DNA of 64,000 nucleotides, taken from assembly GCA_025929535.1 (NCBI GenBank), contig JAICLZ010000007.1, forward strand, positions 1 to 64,000, read 5' to 3'. Numbering within the stretch: position 1 is the stretch's first letter; each line of letters opens with the position of its first letter. Under the pieces are notes generated by a model. The model was not told the DNA's origin. It did no database searches and saw nothing but the letters and a program-made list of their open reading frames with translations. This DNA comes from Gemmatimonadaceae bacterium. Its GTDB lineage: Bacteria; Gemmatimonadota; Gemmatimonadetes; Gemmatimonadales; Gemmatimonadaceae. Below are positions 1 to 7,896 of the stretch, piece after piece. The position numbers and the translations under genes are program-made.

Positions 1-96
1 CGCCACGAAAAGGAGTTCAGGCGCATCGTCGCGTGCGCCTTCGACGAAAGGACGGGACCGCTCTATCGGCGAGAGTTGTCCGTGCGGCCGAAGTAG
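1..96 (+). CDS. C-terminal end of an unidentified protein (partial)
   Basis: An open frame runs in from the left edge and stops at a TAG at 94-96. It gives 31 charged residues ending ELSVRPK. The product cannot be identified from so short a tail. A hairpin follows shortly downstream, which fits the end of a rightward transcript meeting the leftward thioesterase gene. The frame could be chance, because only 31 codons are visible. Confidence 0.35.
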   Translation, partial: RHEKEFRRIVACAFDERTGPLYRRELSVRPK

Positions 97-120
97 CGGC
101 GGCATCGCGCGCTTCAAAAC

Positions 121-165
121 GAGCGGGCGTGCCGTAAATTGTCCATTCACTCGCACGCCCCGCTC
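121..165. terminator. Imperfect hairpin between convergent genes
   Basis: GAGCGGGCGTGC at 121-132 pairs with GCACGCCCCGCTC at 153-165, with a single-base bulge and a loop of about 20 nt. There is no T-run. It lies between the end of the partial rightward frame and the end of the leftward thioesterase gene, so a bidirectional transcription end is the simplest reading. The rest of 97-318 holds nothing recognisable. Confidence 0.35.
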
Positions 166-318
166 GGGCGACTCTGAGAGGCGTGTGGCGCGCCGCGGCG
201 CGGTCCACGCACAACGAACGTAAATCCGTTCCCGGAGATGTTGCGGACGATCTCGGCCGATCTGGGCACCACAGCGGAACGATCGATGTCTCCTCGTCCG
301 CCGACGCAGGGACCTTTT

Positions 319-789
319 TCACGTTCTCCCTTCCGCGCGATCCCGCAACGCCGATCGCGCCTCTTCGACCGACATCACGAACGGATCGACGAGGAGCCTG
401 AACTCGGGCGGGAGTGCCGTCTTCTTCAGGGCAACGTCCACGCACACGAGCACCAGGTACGCAGCCCCGATCATCGTCGTTCGGTCATCCCGGAACAGGT
501 CGATGTTCAGCGTGACGGATGTGCGCCCGATATTGCTGAAGTACGCCGCGATCGTGATCTCGTCGTCCAGCCGGGCGGGCGCGAAGTAGTCGATGTGCAT
601 GACCTTCCGCGGCAGCCACACCTTGTACTCGGCGTGCAGCACGCTGAGCGGCTTTCCCAGGGAGCGATAGAGGTCCGTCTCGGCCACATCGAGAAAACGG
701 GTGTACGAGCCGTAGCGGGCGATGCCGGCGAGGTCGATGTCCTCCCAGCGGACGTGCTCTGTCGTGACGAAGGGCGTCTTGGCAGTCAT
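319..789 (-). CDS. Acyl-CoA thioesterase, hotdog fold (4HBT family)
   Basis: A 156-residue protein of the 4-hydroxybenzoyl-CoA thioesterase type, which hydrolyses acyl-CoA thioesters in the cytoplasm. The N-terminal stretch RWEDIDLAGIARY (residues 14-26) matches the family's catalytic loop, with Asp19 in the place of the catalytic aspartate. The helix that follows (FLDVAETDLYRSLG) and the strand VWLPRKVMHIDYFAPARLDDE are also typical. Length is normal for a single hotdog domain. The substrate cannot be read from sequence. It stands alone, divergent from the ATP-grasp gene. Confidence 0.8.
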   Translation of the reverse strand: MTAKTPFVTTEHVRWEDIDLAGIARYGSYTRFLDVAETDLYRSLGKPLSVLHAEYKVWLPRKVMHIDYFAPARLDDEITIAAYFSNIGRTSVTLNIDLFRDDRTTMIGAAYLVLVCVDVALKKTALPPEFRLLVDPFVMSVEEARSALRDRAEGRT

Positions 790-933
790 GCGGGGAATCT
801 ACCCCGCGCCGTCGCACCCTGCGAGAATTCGGAAGCGAAGGCGGCGCCGGCGGAACTTTCACTCGCGCGACGGCCTTGAGAATTGCGCGGCCCTGGCCGT
901 GCACGGCACCACACCTTTCCCGGGAGCATGCAG

Positions 934-1929
934 ATGTCCGAGCGCAATGGCGCGATCAAGCCGATCGCGATCTATCACGAGCACCCGGACTGGTTCCGCC
1001 CGCTGTTTGCGGAGCTCGATCGCCGCTCCGTGCCCTACGAGCGCCTCGATGCGGCCGCGCACACGTACGACCCGTCCGAGACCTCGGTTCCGTGGTCGCT
1101 CGTGTTCAACCGCACCTCGCCGTCGGCATACCTGCGAGGCCATGGCCAGGCCACCTTCTACACACTCGACTGGCTTCGTCATCTCGATCGCATCGGCGTA
1201 CCGGTGGTGAATGGCGCGCAGCCGTACACGGTCGAGATCTCGAAGGCGATGCAGCTCGACATCCTCCGCGAGCTCGGGCTGCCGTTCCCGCGCGCACGCG
1301 TGATCAATCACGCGAGCATGGCGCCGCGTGCCGCGCGCGGGCTGCGCTTCCCGGTGCTCGTCAAGGCGAACATCGGGGGCAGCGGCGCGGGGATCACGGG
1401 ATTCGCCAGCGAAGAGTCGCTCGGGCGCGCGGCTGCCGACGGCACGATCGACCTCGGCATCGACAACGTCGCGCTGGTGCAGGAGCAGGCACCCATGCAG
1501 GATGCGCACATCACGCGGGTCGAGGTGCTGGGCGGGAAGTTCCTCTACGCCATCGATGTGTACCCCGATGTCGGCTCGTTCAATCTCTGCCCGGCGGACG
1601 TGTGCCAGACGACGGACGGCCGCGAGCTCGTGCGCGGTGCGTGCGCAACCGATCTCGCGAAGAACGGCATGCGCGTGGAGGCGGCGCACCCGCCGAGGGA
1701 GATCATTGCGCAGGTCGAGCGAATAGCGGCCCGCATTGGCCTGGATATCGGCGGCATCGAGTATCTCGTGGACGCGCGCGACGGGAATCACTACTTCTAC
1801 GACGTGAACGCACTCTCGAACTTCGTGGCGGATGCGGTGAACGTGATCGGCTTCGACCCGTTCGCGCGGCTCGCCGACTATCTCGAGGAGCGCGCGGGCC
1901 TCCGTGGCTCGCTCGTGGGAGCCGCGTGA
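934..1929 (+). CDS. ATP-grasp ligase, RimK/glutathione-synthetase-like
   Basis: About 331 residues of the ATP-grasp superfamily, enzymes that activate a carboxylate as an acyl-phosphate and join it to an amine or thiol. The nucleotide-binding lysine and glycine loop are visible as FPVLVKANIGGSGAGI (Lys near residue 144). The C-terminal metal-binding region is YFYDVNALSNFVADA. The start at 934 is chosen because GGGAG at 922-926 sits 7 bases upstream; an ATG at 928 and one at 883 are also open. The stop codon overlaps the start of the flavin monooxygenase gene (TGATG), so the two are probably translated together. Substrate unknown; no peptide or glutathione partner is encoded nearby. Confidence 0.75.
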   Translation: MSERNGAIKPIAIYHEHPDWFRPLFAELDRRSVPYERLDAAAHTYDPSETSVPWSLVFNRTSPSAYLRGHGQATFYTLDWLRHLDRIGVPVVNGAQPYTVEISKAMQLDILRELGLPFPRARVINHASMAPRAARGLRFPVLVKANIGGSGAGITGFASEESLGRAAADGTIDLGIDNVALVQEQAPMQDAHITRVEVLGGKFLYAIDVYPDVGSFNLCPADVCQTTDGRELVRGACATDLAKNGMRVEAAHPPREIIAQVERIAARIGLDIGGIEYLVDARDGNHYFYDVNALSNFVADAVNVIGFDPFARLADYLEERAGLRGSLVGAA

Positions 1930-2993
1930 TGCGCTACGGCTACTGGATGCCCGTGTTCGGCGGCTGGCTGCGCAACGTTGCCGATGAGCAGATGGAGGCC
2001 AGCTGGGACTACACGAGGACGCTCGCGATTCGAAGCGAGGAGATCGGCTACGACCTCACGCTGGTGGCCGAGCTCTTTCTGAACGACATCAAGGGGATCG
2101 ATGCGCCGTCGCTCGATGCGTGGTCCACCGCGGCGGCGCTCGCCGCGGTGACGAAATCGCTCGAGCTCATGGTCGCGGTGCGTCCGACCTTCCATCTGCC
2201 GGCGATCTTCGCGAAGCAGGCCGCGAACATCGATCGGATCTCGGGCGGACGCCTCTCGCTCAACCTCGTGTCGAGCTGGTGGAAGGATGAGGCGCGGCGC
2301 TTCGGCGTCCGCTTCGACGAGCACGACGATCGCTACGCGCGCACCGAGGAATGGCTCGGCATCGTCGACGGCGCGTGGCGCGACCATCAGCTGTCGCACG
2401 AGGGCAAGTACTACACGGTGGACGAGACGATCATCGAGCCCAAGCCGGTGACGCGTGGCGCGCGCAGGCGGCCCACGGTATGGGCCGGCGGCGAGTCGGA
2501 GGCCGCGAAGACGCTGATAGCGCGCGACTGCGACGCGTACGTCATGCACGGCGATCCGCCGGAGCGCATCGCACCGAAGGTCGCCGATCTCAAGAAGCGC
2601 CGCGAGAGCTTCGGGAAGCCGGTGATGCAGTACGGCATGGCGGCATACGCGATCGTGCGCGACAGCGACGCGGAGGTGAAGAAGGAGATCGCGCGCATCA
2701 CGAACGTGGCCGAAGGGACGCCGGGTTACGGCAACTATCGCGACTGGATCGCGAACACGAAGCTCGAGCAGCAGGTGTCGCTGGAGGATTATTCGGTGTC
2801 CAATCGCGGCCTGCGCGCGGGGCTCGTCGGCACGCCGGAGCAGGTGGCCGAGCGGGTGCGGGCATTCGAGGCGGTGGGCGTGGATTTGCTACTGCTGCAG
2901 TGCAGTCCGCAACGGGAAGAGATGGAGCGATTCGCGGAGCAGGTGATGCCGCTGGTGTCCGGATCGCGGTTGGCGCAAACGGCCGCGACCTGA
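1929..2993 (+). CDS. Luciferase-like flavin-dependent monooxygenase (SsuD/SfnG-like)
   Basis: 354 residues of the bacterial luciferase-like monooxygenase family (TIM barrel using FMNH2 or F420). Family landmarks are the opening MRYGYWMPVFGGW, the segment ISGGRLSLNLVSSWW (about residues 110-125), WAGGESEAAKTLIAR in the middle, and the closing GTPEQVAERVRAF before the last helices. By eye it is closest to the alkanesulfonate and dimethylsulfone monooxygenases, which cleave C-S bonds of organosulfur compounds; that assignment is inference. The start overlaps the preceding stop by one base. SoxY follows about 50 bp downstream, which supports a sulfur substrate. No flavin reductase is seen in the window. 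Confidence 0.8.
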   Translation: MRYGYWMPVFGGWLRNVADEQMEASWDYTRTLAIRSEEIGYDLTLVAELFLNDIKGIDAPSLDAWSTAAALAAVTKSLELMVAVRPTFHLPAIFAKQAANIDRISGGRLSLNLVSSWWKDEARRFGVRFDEHDDRYARTEEWLGIVDGAWRDHQLSHEGKYYTVDETIIEPKPVTRGARRRPTVWAGGESEAAKTLIARDCDAYVMHGDPPERIAPKVADLKKRRESFGKPVMQYGMAAYAIVRDSDAEVKKEIARITNVAEGTPGYGNYRDWIANTKLEQQVSLEDYSVSNRGLRAGLVGTPEQVAERVRAFEAVGVDLLLLQCSPQREEMERFAEQVMPLVSGSRLAQTAAT

Positions 2994-3046
2994 CCGGCGA
3001 CTCTCATCCGTTTATATTTCATTGGTCCTTCAGCCTTCGGTGTCCC

Positions 3047-3529
3047 GTGGGCGATTCCTTGTCGCGCCGCACATTTCTCAAGTCCTCGGCTCTTGCCGTC
3101 GCGGGGTTGGCTGCGTCCGCCAGCGCCGCGGCCGCGGCTCCGCTGCTGCGTGGGCCGGACAACGAGCCCGACGAGGACGTGAAGAAGGTGCTGCATGAGC
3201 GGTTCGGCACGCGGCCGATTCGCGAAGGGCACGTGACGCTCGACGTGCCCGATGTCGCGCCGGACAGTCGCGAGGTCCCGCTCCTCGTCGAGAGCGACCT
3301 CCCGATGATCGCCGACAACTTCGTGAAGGGCTTTCACATCGTCGTCGATCACAATCCGGACATCTACCTGGCCGGATTCAATTTCACCGCGGCTATCGGC
3401 GCGGCGACACTCGACACGCGCATCAAGATGCGCCGCAGCTCGCACGTCCGGATCATCGCGGAGACGAGCAAGGGTGAGCTGTGGAGCACCTCCCGCTTCG
3501 TCTACACCTCGCTCAACGGGTGCGTGTGA
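3047..3529 (+). CDS. soxY: SoxY-like sulfur carrier protein with Tat signal
   Basis: About 160 residues. The N-terminus carries a twin-arginine signal (SRRTFLKSS followed by an Ala-rich core), so export of a folded carrier to the periplasm is expected. The mature part matches SoxY: VPLLVESDLPM, then FNFTAAIGAATLDTRIKM and a final strand. SoxY carries sulfur intermediates on a C-terminal cysteine on a flexible GGCGG arm. Here the protein ends LNGCV, with the cysteine second from last and no Gly-Gly tail. The GTG at 3047 is chosen as start; a TTG at 3059 is possible. AT-rich sequence just upstream (TTTATATTTC, 3011-3020) may hold a promoter. The stop overlaps the soxZ start. Confidence 0.8.
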   Translation: MGDSLSRRTFLKSSALAVAGLAASASAAAAAPLLRGPDNEPDEDVKKVLHERFGTRPIREGHVTLDVPDVAPDSREVPLLVESDLPMIADNFVKGFHIVVDHNPDIYLAGFNFTAAIGAATLDTRIKMRRSSHVRIIAETSKGELWSTSRFVYTSLNGCV

Positions 3530-3885
3530 TGCGCGACGACATCGGTCAGGGCAAGATCATCCTTCCGGCGAAGATCACGCGCGATGCGGTGATCAACATC
3601 CGCGCGCTTCTGTCGCACCCGATGCTCACGGGGATGAGCCGCGACCAGGCGGGCATTCCGATTCCGGCCTGGTACGTGAAAGAGGTGGAGGTCATTTACG
3701 GCGGCGAGCGTGTGGCCCATTTCGAGTGGACGTCGGGCATCAGCCGCGACCCGTTCGTGGGTTTTTCGCTGCGTGCAGTCAAGGAGGCGCCGCTCAACGT
3801 GACGTGGAAGGACAACAAGGGCGGCGTGTTCACGCACAGCGCGGACGTGAAGTTCACGACGACCACGGCAGACGCAACGCGCTAG
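3529..3885 (+). CDS. soxZ: SoxZ-like partner of SoxY
   Basis: 118 residues matching SoxZ, the immunoglobulin-like partner that forms the SoxYZ heterodimer. Seen directly: ILPAKITRDAVINIRALLSHPMLTGM, then PAWYVKEVEVIYGG, and a C-terminal strand region with the typical WKDNKGG turn. The ATG overlaps the soxY stop by one base (TGATG), the usual coupling for this pair. The segment from the first ATG upstream (3481) lies inside soxY in another frame and is not used. No SoxAX, SoxB or SoxCD genes are in the window, so the rest of a thiosulfate pathway would have to be elsewhere or absent. Confidence 0.85.
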   Translation: MRDDIGQGKIILPAKITRDAVINIRALLSHPMLTGMSRDQAGIPIPAWYVKEVEVIYGGERVAHFEWTSGISRDPFVGFSLRAVKEAPLNVTWKDNKGGVFTHSADVKFTTTTADATR

Positions 3886-3886
3886 G

Positions 3887-5305
3887 CTACGCGCCCGACC
3901 GGGTCCAGACGACGATCACTCCACACGAGCCCTGAAACTGCGGCGGCTCGGTGGCGGTCGAGTACACCTCGACTCCCATGATGTCGTGCGGAGACATCGA
4001 CTGCGAGAGCTCGGATAGCGTGCCGCTGAAGGGCATGTTGTCCCGATAGACCTTGGGCTCGCAGAGGTGCACCCCCTGGCTCGAGCCTCCCGAACTGGAG
4101 CCTCGAATGTTCGCCGTGCATCCGGTTCCGCCAACGAGGCGGACGTCCACTTCCGGGACCCGGCGCAGCAGCTCGCACGTACTCGTCGCGTTTTCCTGCT
4201 CGATTTCTTCCTGCGTGATGAAGTGGCCGAAGCCGTGACTCTTTCGGTCCATGAAGCCGGTGAGATCCCGAAGTGGCCTGCCTCTGGTGCCGAACACCGT
4301 GACTGCATCGAGCGTCGCGACCTGCTTGGACATCATCATGGTCACCGCTTCCGCCTCGGAACGCGAGAGCTCCACGCGCACGCGCACGGGCGCGTAGCCG
4401 AGCGCGCGCGCTTCGGCCATGCGCGTGCCCTCGGGGAGCCCACCGAGCCTGAACGCACCATGCGCATCCGTGATCGCGCTCGATAGGGATCCATCCACGG
4501 CGATTTGCGCACCCTCCAGCGGATGCCTGTCGTGCGCCATGACGATTCCGGAAAGTGTGGCGCCGCCGCCTGCGACGCCGTTTGCCAGGAGCAGCGAGAG
4601 GCGTACGATCGCACGAGAATGGATCGAAACATCCAGGAGCCCGCTCTCCTGATGTCCGTGCTCTGCGTGGAGCTGATAGTCATCGGCCTCGAGTCCGCAC
4701 ATCGCGAACCATCCGTCGGCCACGGTCGTGGCGCGCAGCGAGCGCAACTCGGTGTGCGCCGTGCCGACACCCAGCACGAGCGTTTTCCATTGCAGCGTGA
4801 CGGCCGTTCCCGGCAGAGGCGCTCCGGTGGCCGCATCACGCGCGTGGCCGACGATCATTCCAGAGCTGTCGCCCGCGCCAGCACGCGCCGGTTTGCCCGC
4901 TGCTCGATCGCCGCCGCAGATCGCGCGGGCAACGCGTTGCGCCGACGGCACTGCAAGCGCGATACGCGTAAGCGTGCCGCCGTGTACGAGCACGCGGTAG
5001 TCGGGCGCCTCGATTCCAATCGAGTCGAGCAGCGGGTGGAGAAAGCCGGCCACGTAGCTGCCCGGACGCACGCTGTCCATCTGAAAGCGGCCGAGCGAAT
5101 CCGTGATCACCGTGTGCGCATTGTGTCCGGGCGGCAACTCGACGAGCTGCACCATGGCTCCGGCGAGCGGACGATTCGCGATGCTGTCGAACACTACGCC
5201 CTGCACGCGTGCGGGCGCGGCGCCCGTCTGCGCAGGTAGCGATGCACGCATTCCGCCCAGCAGCACCATCGTGACGGCGCAATGGCGATGAAGCGGTGCC
5301 AACAT
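3887..5305 (-). CDS. Secreted carboxypeptidase-regulatory-like protein with TonB-plug-like end
   Basis: 472 residues with an N-terminal signal peptide (cleavage likely near SLPAQ). Two or three carboxypeptidase-regulatory-like beta domains follow; recognisable pieces are GVVFDSIANRPLAGAMVQL, GHARDAATGAPLPGTAVTL and GIVMAHDRHPLEGAQIAVDG. The last 110 residues look like the plug of a TonB-dependent receptor: CELLRRVPEVDVRLVGG, then NIRGSSSGGSSQG and VEVYSTATEPPQF. No beta-barrel follows: the protein stops soon after the plug. An outer-membrane or periplasmic role in binding or surface display is plausible, but the function is not known. It ends one base after soxZ, convergently. Confidence 0.65.
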   Translation of the reverse strand: MLAPLHRHCAVTMVLLGGMRASLPAQTGAAPARVQGVVFDSIANRPLAGAMVQLVELPPGHNAHTVITDSLGRFQMDSVRPGSYVAGFLHPLLDSIGIEAPDYRVLVHGGTLTRIALAVPSAQRVARAICGGDRAAGKPARAGAGDSSGMIVGHARDAATGAPLPGTAVTLQWKTLVLGVGTAHTELRSLRATTVADGWFAMCGLEADDYQLHAEHGHQESGLLDVSIHSRAIVRLSLLLANGVAGGGATLSGIVMAHDRHPLEGAQIAVDGSLSSAITDAHGAFRLGGLPEGTRMAEARALGYAPVRVRVELSRSEAEAVTMMMSKQVATLDAVTVFGTRGRPLRDLTGFMDRKSHGFGHFITQEEIEQENATSTCELLRRVPEVDVRLVGGTGCTANIRGSSSGGSSQGVHLCEPKVYRDNMPFSGTLSELSQSMSPHDIMGVEVYSTATEPPQFQGSCGVIVVWTRSGA

Positions 5306-5417
5306 GTCCAGTCCCCGGTCAATGGGTTGAGTGCGCTGCCCTCACCGAACTTGATGCGTGCTGCCCGTGTATCATTGCCAATCGAATGCATCCAGGTTCG
5401 ATACATCCCGTGACCTC

Positions 5418-6506
5418 ATGATACGTCGCATCGCCTTCTGCAGTTCGCCGGGTCGTGCACTCGCGCTCATCGCGCTCACGGCTGTTGCGGTGCGCGCGCA
5501 GAATATTCCGCCCACGCTCACCGTCGACTCGGCCTCCGCTGCGGCGCTGGCACGCCGGCAGCCACGCGAGCGGCCGGATACCATCCGTGCCTATCCCGTT
5601 CGGAAGCTCGGGCCGGGCGCGTACGCGGTACTCGGCGACACGGGACAGGGCTCCGAGGGACGCTCGAACGCCGGATTCGTGGTGACGCGCACGGGCGTCG
5701 TGGTCATCGATGCGCTCGCGAGCCCGGCGCAGGGGAAGGCACTGCTGCGCACGATTCGCACGATCACTCCCCTGCCGATACAGTGGCTCATCCTCACGCA
5801 TCATCACCCCGACCACACATTCGGCGCGATCGTGCTCAAGCGTGCGGGCGCGAAGGTGATCGCGCATCCGGATCGGCGCACGCTCGCATCCGAGGATGGG
5901 GATGATGCGATGGTGAGCGCCTGGACCGGCGTGCTGGGACTGCGCGAGATGCAGGGCTTCGCGTTCGCGGACACGCCGGATGTTCCGATCGCGCGCGACA
6001 CGACGCTCGTGCTCGGCGGTCGCACCTTCGACATCCAGGTGCCCGGCACGGCGCACACACCGGGCGATCTCGTGATCTGGGTTCCGGATGCACGCGTGCT
6101 GTTCGCGGGAGATCTGTTGATCGAAGATGGTGTCGCGATGGTGGTGGATGGGAGCTCGGGCGGGCTGCTCGCGGCGCTCGATCGCCTCGAGGCACTGAAG
6201 CCTGCGGCAGCGATGCCCGGTCATGGGCGCATTCCCGATGATCCGATCGCGCTCATTCACCTCACGCGGTGCGAGACGCTCTCGCTGCGCACGACGATGC
6301 GCGACGATGTGCAACAGGGCGTGTCGATGAGCCGCGCGCTCGCCTCGCTGCCGCCGGCGGATCGCGATCGGCCGGTATCGCGCAATTCGCGCGTGCGACG
6401 AAATGCGGTTCGCATTTACGCCGAGATGGAGCGGGAACTGCTGCACTCGAGCGACGATGCACCGGCGAAGAGTGACTCTGTCGCGATGCTGTCCTGTCAG
6501 CAGTAA
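5418..6506 (+). CDS. Secreted metallo-beta-lactamase-fold hydrolase
   Basis: About 362 residues. The start at 5418 gives an N-terminal signal peptide (MIRRIAFCSS, then a hydrophobic run ending in VRAQ), so the product should be periplasmic. The zinc-binding motif THHHPDHTFG (HxHxDH) is clear near residue 135. PGTAHTPGDLVIW carries the next metal histidine, GDLLIEDG the bridging aspartate, and PGHGRIPDD the last histidine. This is the quinoprotein-relay/glyoxalase II-type branch rather than a proven beta-lactamase; the substrate is unknown. Divergent from the plug-domain gene, with about 110 bp between. Confidence 0.8.
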   Translation: MIRRIAFCSSPGRALALIALTAVAVRAQNIPPTLTVDSASAAALARRQPRERPDTIRAYPVRKLGPGAYAVLGDTGQGSEGRSNAGFVVTRTGVVVIDALASPAQGKALLRTIRTITPLPIQWLILTHHHPDHTFGAIVLKRAGAKVIAHPDRRTLASEDGDDAMVSAWTGVLGLREMQGFAFADTPDVPIARDTTLVLGGRTFDIQVPGTAHTPGDLVIWVPDARVLFAGDLLIEDGVAMVVDGSSGGLLAALDRLEALKPAAAMPGHGRIPDDPIALIHLTRCETLSLRTTMRDDVQQGVSMSRALASLPPADRDRPVSRNSRVRRNAVRIYAEMERELLHSSDDAPAKSDSVAMLSCQQ

Positions 6507-6577
6507 TGCGCGTATTTTCGGCGCTTGCCGCTCGCGAAATCACGGGATAGAATTGTCTCCCATTTCGTATTCAGGGA

Positions 6578-7231
6578 ATGATTCACGCCCCCTTCGCATC
6601 ATCGCTCGCACCCCCGTTCGTCTTCGTGGGCGAGCGCCTCTGGCTCGATTTCATCAACACCGATGACGTGCGTCGCGGCACGCGCGTGGACGTGCTGCGG
6701 GACTTCGAGCAGCTGATCCGCTGGCTCGAAGCGACATCGATTCTCGATGGCGAGCGCGCCGGCGGCATTCGGCGCCGTGCCCAGCAGCAGCCCGCGGGCG
6801 CAACGGCATCGCTCGCGGATGCGCGACGCATCCGGGCATCGCTGCGCGCGCTCGCCGAGCGGGGCGCGCAGACGGCGGATGTGCGCACGAATGCGCTGAG
6901 CGAGATCAACCGTGTGTTGGGGCGCAGCGCAGGCACGCGGCGCGTGGAGCAGCGCGGCGATGGAAGCTTCGTGCGGAGCTTCGTGCCCGTGGGCGACGCC
7001 TTCGCGGGACTCATGATCCCGGTCGTGGAGTCCGCGGCTGACGCGCTCGTTACGGGGGAGCTCGTCCGGGTGCGGCGGTGCGCGGATGCGCGCTGCCTCC
7101 ACGTGTTCTTCGACGGCACGAAGAACGGCAAACGCCGCTGGTGCGACATGTCTACCTGCGGCAACCGCGCGAAGGCCGCGCGGCACCGCAGACGGGTCAC
7201 CGAGAGTGCGCTCTCGGCGCGTCTCTCGTGA
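6578..7231 (+). CDS. CGNR zinc-finger regulator with ABATE-like N-terminal domain
   Basis: 217 residues. The N-terminal half (FVFVGERLWLDFINTDDVRRG onwards) matches the ABATE domain. The C-terminal half holds the CGNR zinc finger: VRRCADARCLHVFFDGTKNG, then RRWCDMSTCGNRAKAARHR, giving four cysteines and the name-giving CGNR. These proteins are thought to be DNA-binding transcription regulators. The ATG lies 71 bp after the preceding gene. It converges on the ECF sigma gene with a gap of about 14 bp. Target genes cannot be read from sequence. Confidence 0.85.
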   Translation: MIHAPFASSLAPPFVFVGERLWLDFINTDDVRRGTRVDVLRDFEQLIRWLEATSILDGERAGGIRRRAQQQPAGATASLADARRIRASLRALAERGAQTADVRTNALSEINRVLGRSAGTRRVEQRGDGSFVRSFVPVGDAFAGLMIPVVESAADALVTGELVRVRRCADARCLHVFFDGTKNGKRRWCDMSTCGNRAKAARHRRRVTESALSARLS

Positions 7232-7245
7232 GCTGATCCGCGCCG

Positions 7246-7896
7246 CTAGCTGGCGATCGCCGGGCGCGGCTTTATGTACCCCATCTCCACGGCGTACCCC
7301 GCGAGCTTCTTTTGCAGCACGCGGCGCCCGCGAAAGAGACGGGACTTCACCGTTCCCTCGGGAATCCCGAGAATGTTCGCGATCTCGGCGTACCGGAGCC
7401 CCTGGACGTCGCTGAGCACCACCGCGAGCCGATAATCTTCCGGAAGCGCGTCGATGGCGCGCGTGATCTCATCGTCCATGAAAGAATCGTAGAACTTTCC
7501 CTCCGGGTCCGCCTCGCCCACGATCTCGTACGCGCCGCGCCCATCCTCATCTTCGGGGATGCGCACTTCGCGCGCGTCGATGCGCCGCTTCCGGCTCACG
7601 AACGCGTGATAGAGAATCGTGAAGAGCCAGGCGCGAACGTTCGTCCCGAGCTGATACTGCTCCCACCGGTCGAAGGCGCGGAGCATCGTCTCGGACACGA
7701 GATCTTCTGCTTCATCGCGCTCGTGCGTGAGCTTGAGCGCAAAACTATAGAGCGCATCGAGGTGCGCGAGCGCTTCGCTTTCGAATTGCGCGCGACGCTT
7801 CGCCTTGTCGTCGGTCGAGAGCACGCGGGCACGCTCCGCAGAAACGGGCGCCGCCATTGTCGTCGGCATTCCTTCCCCCACAGGCTGCATGTTCAT
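7246..7896 (-). CDS. ECF-type RNA polymerase sigma factor
   Basis: 216 residues with the two conserved sigma-70 regions of extracytoplasmic-function factors. Region 2 is LDALYSFALKLTHERDEAEDLVSETMLRAFDRW through AWLFTILYHAFVSRKRR. Region 4 is AIDALPEDYRLAVVLSDVQGLRYAEIANILGIPEGTVKSRLFRGRRVL, a helix-turn-helix for the -35 element. The start at 7896 overlaps the stop of the TetR gene as ATGA, so the factor should be made from the same transcript. A second ATG two codons later is also possible. No anti-sigma gene is adjacent. The TetR protein may therefore be the control point; that is inference. Confidence 0.88.
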   Translation of the reverse strand: MNMQPVGEGMPTTMAAPVSAERARVLSTDDKAKRRAQFESEALAHLDALYSFALKLTHERDEAEDLVSETMLRAFDRWEQYQLGTNVRAWLFTILYHAFVSRKRRIDAREVRIPEDEDGRGAYEIVGEADPEGKFYDSFMDDEITRAIDALPEDYRLAVVLSDVQGLRYAEIANILGIPEGTVKSRLFRGRRVLQKKLAGYAVEMGYIKPRPAIAS

